Below are positions 7,227 through 7,995 of a DNA stretch of 7,995 nucleotides, one piece after another. Every line of letters starts with the position of its first letter. Positions within the stretch are counted from its first letter, which is position 1. A program made the translations under genes and the position numbers. The notes beneath the pieces are model-generated. The model worked only from the letters and a program-made list of their open reading frames with translations, was not told the DNA's origin and searched no databases. Source of the stretch: Parvularcula sp. Its GTDB lineage: Bacteria; Pseudomonadota; Alphaproteobacteria; Caulobacterales; Parvularculaceae. The stretch is taken from assembly GCA_003506635.1 (NCBI GenBank), contig DNZB01000087.1:6786-14780 (forward strand). Direction: 5' to 3'.

Positions 7227-7538
7227 CTAGGCCGGCTCGGCGATCTTTTCCTTTTCGCGGTCCTTCTTCTTCTCCTTCGGCTTTTCCGCTTCGGGCTCGT
7301 CCGCTTTTTTGTCTTCGCGCCGCCTGATCTTGCGATTGGGGCCGTGATAGTCCTCGACGCCCTCAGCGAGCGCGAAACAGGCAAGGCGCACGGAGAGCGG
7401 GATCTCAACCTTGTCGCCGTCGCGCTCGCCCTTTTCGTAATATTGGATCATCCGCCGTTTGAGGCCGAGCGCGTGCGCGGCCTCTTTCTGCGAGAATTTG
7501 AGGCCCTTCCGCCACTTCTTGAAGTCGCCCGGTTCCAC
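7227..7538 (-). CDS. Small XRE/Cro-type helix-turn-helix protein (103 aa)
   Basis: Predicted DNA-binding protein. Residues about 5-60 form a Cro/C1-type helix-turn-helix: FKKWRKGLKFSQKEAAHALGLKRRMIQYYEKGER, with the SQKEAAHALGL and MIQYYEKG blocks typical of XRE proteins. The last 36 residues (NRKIRRREDKK... to the end) are a highly charged Lys/Glu/Arg tail, probably disordered. I place the start at GTG 7538, just ahead of the domain. The frame stays open to 7751, but those residues overlap the tmRNA gene and look non-coding. No clear Shine-Dalgarno precedes 7538, so a start a little upstream (for example GTG at about 7565) is possible. It is transcribed away from ssrA and convergent with the exporter operon. 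Target and role are unknown; it could be a housekeeping regulator. Confidence 0.75.
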   Translation of the reverse strand: MEPGDFKKWRKGLKFSQKEAAHALGLKRRMIQYYEKGERDGDKVEIPLSVRLACFALAEGVEDYHGPNRKIRRREDKKADEPEAEKPKEKKKDREKEKIAEPA

Positions 7539-7637
7539 AGCGCACCCATTGCGTCGCGCCCCCACAGGCGCACGCGGTTCCTCTAGCGCGCGCTTGTAAC
7601 AGGCGTTTGACAGCGCTGACGAATTCTGCGGCGGGGG

Positions 7638-7651
7638 CTTCAATTTTGAAG
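7638..7651. repeat. Palindrome CTTCAA-TT-TTGAAG between the HTH gene and ssrA
   Basis: A perfect 6-bp inverted repeat with a 2-nt centre in the divergent gap. It is a plausible operator for the adjacent HTH protein or a site affecting ssrA transcription. TTGACA at 7607-7612 on the plus strand looks like a -35, but I see no convincing -10 at 16-18 nt. Confidence 0.35.
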
Positions 7652-7671
7652 GGATTGTTCCTACCTTAACA

Positions 7672-7753
7672 GCGCCGGCTTGCCGTCTATGGCGATAAAC
7701 GGCCCGTGCAATAAGCGGTTCGGACCCGGGGGCGGTACCCGGCGGCTCCACCA
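7672..7753 (+). ncRNA. ssrA: tmRNA acceptor piece
   Basis: Contains, in order: a possible H-type pseudoknot, CGCC (7673-7676) with GGCG (7691-7694) and GCCGT (7682-7686) with ACGGC (7699-7703); AAGCG (7713-7717), which can pair with CGCTT (7816-7820) of the coding piece as the long P2 stem; and GGAC before the T arm. The T stem is CCGGG (7726-7730) with CCCGG (7738-7742), loop GGCGGTA. The 3' acceptor strand (7743-7749), discriminator A7750 and encoded CCA (7751-7753) follow. The loop is not the usual TTCRANY. The 5' end is approximate. Confidence 0.85.
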
Positions 7754-7779
7754 GAGGTCCTTGAGGAAGGGCTTGCGGC
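7754..7779 (+). other. Intervening spacer of the permuted tmRNA precursor
   Basis: These 26 nt join the acceptor CCA to the 5' end of the coding piece and should be removed during maturation, with RNase P cutting before G7780 as on a pre-tRNA. Ends are set by the CCA and by the paired acceptor stem. Confidence 0.8.
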
Positions 7780-7954
7780 GGGGCCGAAATAGGCTCGACG
7801 GACGTGTAAAGACGACGCTTTCACCCGGATGGTCTCCGTTATTGGACCAAAAACGATAGTTGCCAACGACAACTACTCGGACGAGTTCGCTCTTGCTGCG
7901 TAAGCGGCTGAGTTAACTCACGCCTTCAAGTCCTGATCCCTATCCAGGGTCAGG
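7780..7954 (+). ncRNA. ssrA: tmRNA coding piece
   Basis: Begins with the 5' acceptor strand and the D-arm-like segment. PK1 follows: GGTC (7831-7834) pairs with GACC (7845-7848), and loop bases CGTT (7837-7840) pair with AACG (7852-7855). The resume codon GCC is 6 nt later, preceded by TAGT with A at position -4 as in other tmRNAs. After the tag stop there are two hairpins: GGCTGAG/CTCA-c-GCC with loop TTAA (7906-7924), and CCTGA-t-CCCT/AGGGTCAGG with loop ATCC (7932-7954). The mature 3' end could be after either hairpin. Confidence 0.85.
7862..7903 (+). other. ssrA: tmRNA tag reading frame ANDNYSDEFALAA-stop
   Basis: Thirteen codons from the resume codon GCC to TAA. With the alanine carried on the acceptor, the peptide added to stalled proteins would be A-ANDNYSDEFALAA. 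The start ANDN and the end ALAA are the parts recognised by the SspB and ClpX proteolysis machinery in known systems, and the sequence is close to other alphaproteobacterial tags. Confidence 0.95.
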
Positions 7955-7961
7955 CGGGGCC

Positions 7962-7995
7962 CCCCGGCGCCTGGCAACAGAAGCCGGGGACTTTT
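7962..7995 (+). terminator. Intrinsic terminator of ssrA
   Basis: CCCCGGC (7962-7968) pairs with GCCGGGG (7983-7989) across a 14-nt loop. After AC comes TTTT at the very end of the window, and the T-run may continue beyond it. The strong GC stem plus T-run just after the tmRNA hairpins fits a Rho-independent terminator. Confidence 0.75.

Larger units (their letters stand above)
7672..7954 (+). ncRNA. ssrA: Two-piece (circularly permuted) tmRNA gene
   Basis: tmRNA rescues stalled ribosomes with SmpB, acting first as alanyl-tRNA and then as the template for a degradation tag. Here the halves are in permuted order. The acceptor piece ends in CCA at 7753, a 26-nt spacer follows (7754-7779), and the coding piece starts at 7780. 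GGGGCCG (7780-7786) pairs with CGGCTCC (7743-7749) to make a 7-bp acceptor stem whose third pair is G-U, the alanine identity element. The 5' end GGGGCCGAAATAGGCTCGACGG is of the family type, and the tag frame ANDNYSDEFALAA-stop is intact. This arrangement is the known alphaproteobacterial form. Outer boundaries (5' end of the acceptor RNA, 3' end of the coding RNA) are estimates; inner ends are firm. Confidence 0.95.

Noticed and set aside
7726..7753. Ordinary tRNA gene suggested by the T stem and CCA end
   Set aside because: No D arm or anticodon arm precedes it; the 5' acceptor strand lies downstream at 7780, which fits permuted tmRNA instead.
7911..7916. GTTAAC in the tmRNA as a DNA-binding palindrome
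   Set aside because: It lies within the loop and stem of the hairpin just after the tag stop, so RNA structure explains it.

Overview
The window reads as a GC-rich alphaproteobacterial chromosome. Three things support this: a YerC/TrpR-like gene leading hisG and hisD; motifs resembling the alphaproteobacterial CtrA box (TTAA-N7-TTAA); and, most tellingly, a circularly permuted two-piece tmRNA gene (ssrA) at the right end, the form typical of Alphaproteobacteria. I do not assign a genus.

Left block, minus strand (1-2078): a compact histidine operon in the order yerC-like regulator, hisG, hisD. hisD runs off the left edge. The regulator and hisG overlap by 11 bp, and hisG and hisD are 5 nt apart. 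Upstream of the regulator is a symmetric element, GTGCTA-N6-TAGCAC. It has the spacing and CTA/TAG core of a trp-type operator and overlaps a candidate promoter, suggesting autoregulation of the operon.

Middle, plus strand (2312-4093): a cytoplasmic hybrid histidine kinase with a PAS-like N-terminus, HisKA, HATPase, a degenerate receiver and a canonical receiver. It has no Hpt domain, so it probably passes phosphate to a separate Hpt protein.

Centre-right, plus strand (4187-7172): three tightly coupled genes for a DevBCA-like ABC exporter, namely an FtsX/DevC-type permease, a LolD/DevA-type ATPase, and a HlyD/DevB-type periplasmic adaptor. Gene junctions are +2 nt and a 4-bp GTGA overlap. 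Two CtrA-like boxes and a good -10 (GATAAT) lie just upstream. The substrate cannot be read from the sequence.

Right end: a small XRE-type helix-turn-helix protein on the minus strand (7227-7538), transcribed away from ssrA on the plus strand (about 7672-7954). The ssrA gene shows the acceptor RNA first (T arm, 3' acceptor strand, CCA), then a 26-nt intervening spacer, then the coding RNA. The coding RNA carries a pseudoknot, the resume codon, the tag ANDNYSDEFALAA and a stop. A likely intrinsic terminator closes the window. No insertion sequence, CRISPR array or prophage gene is visible. The long antisense reading frames are shadows caused by high GC.
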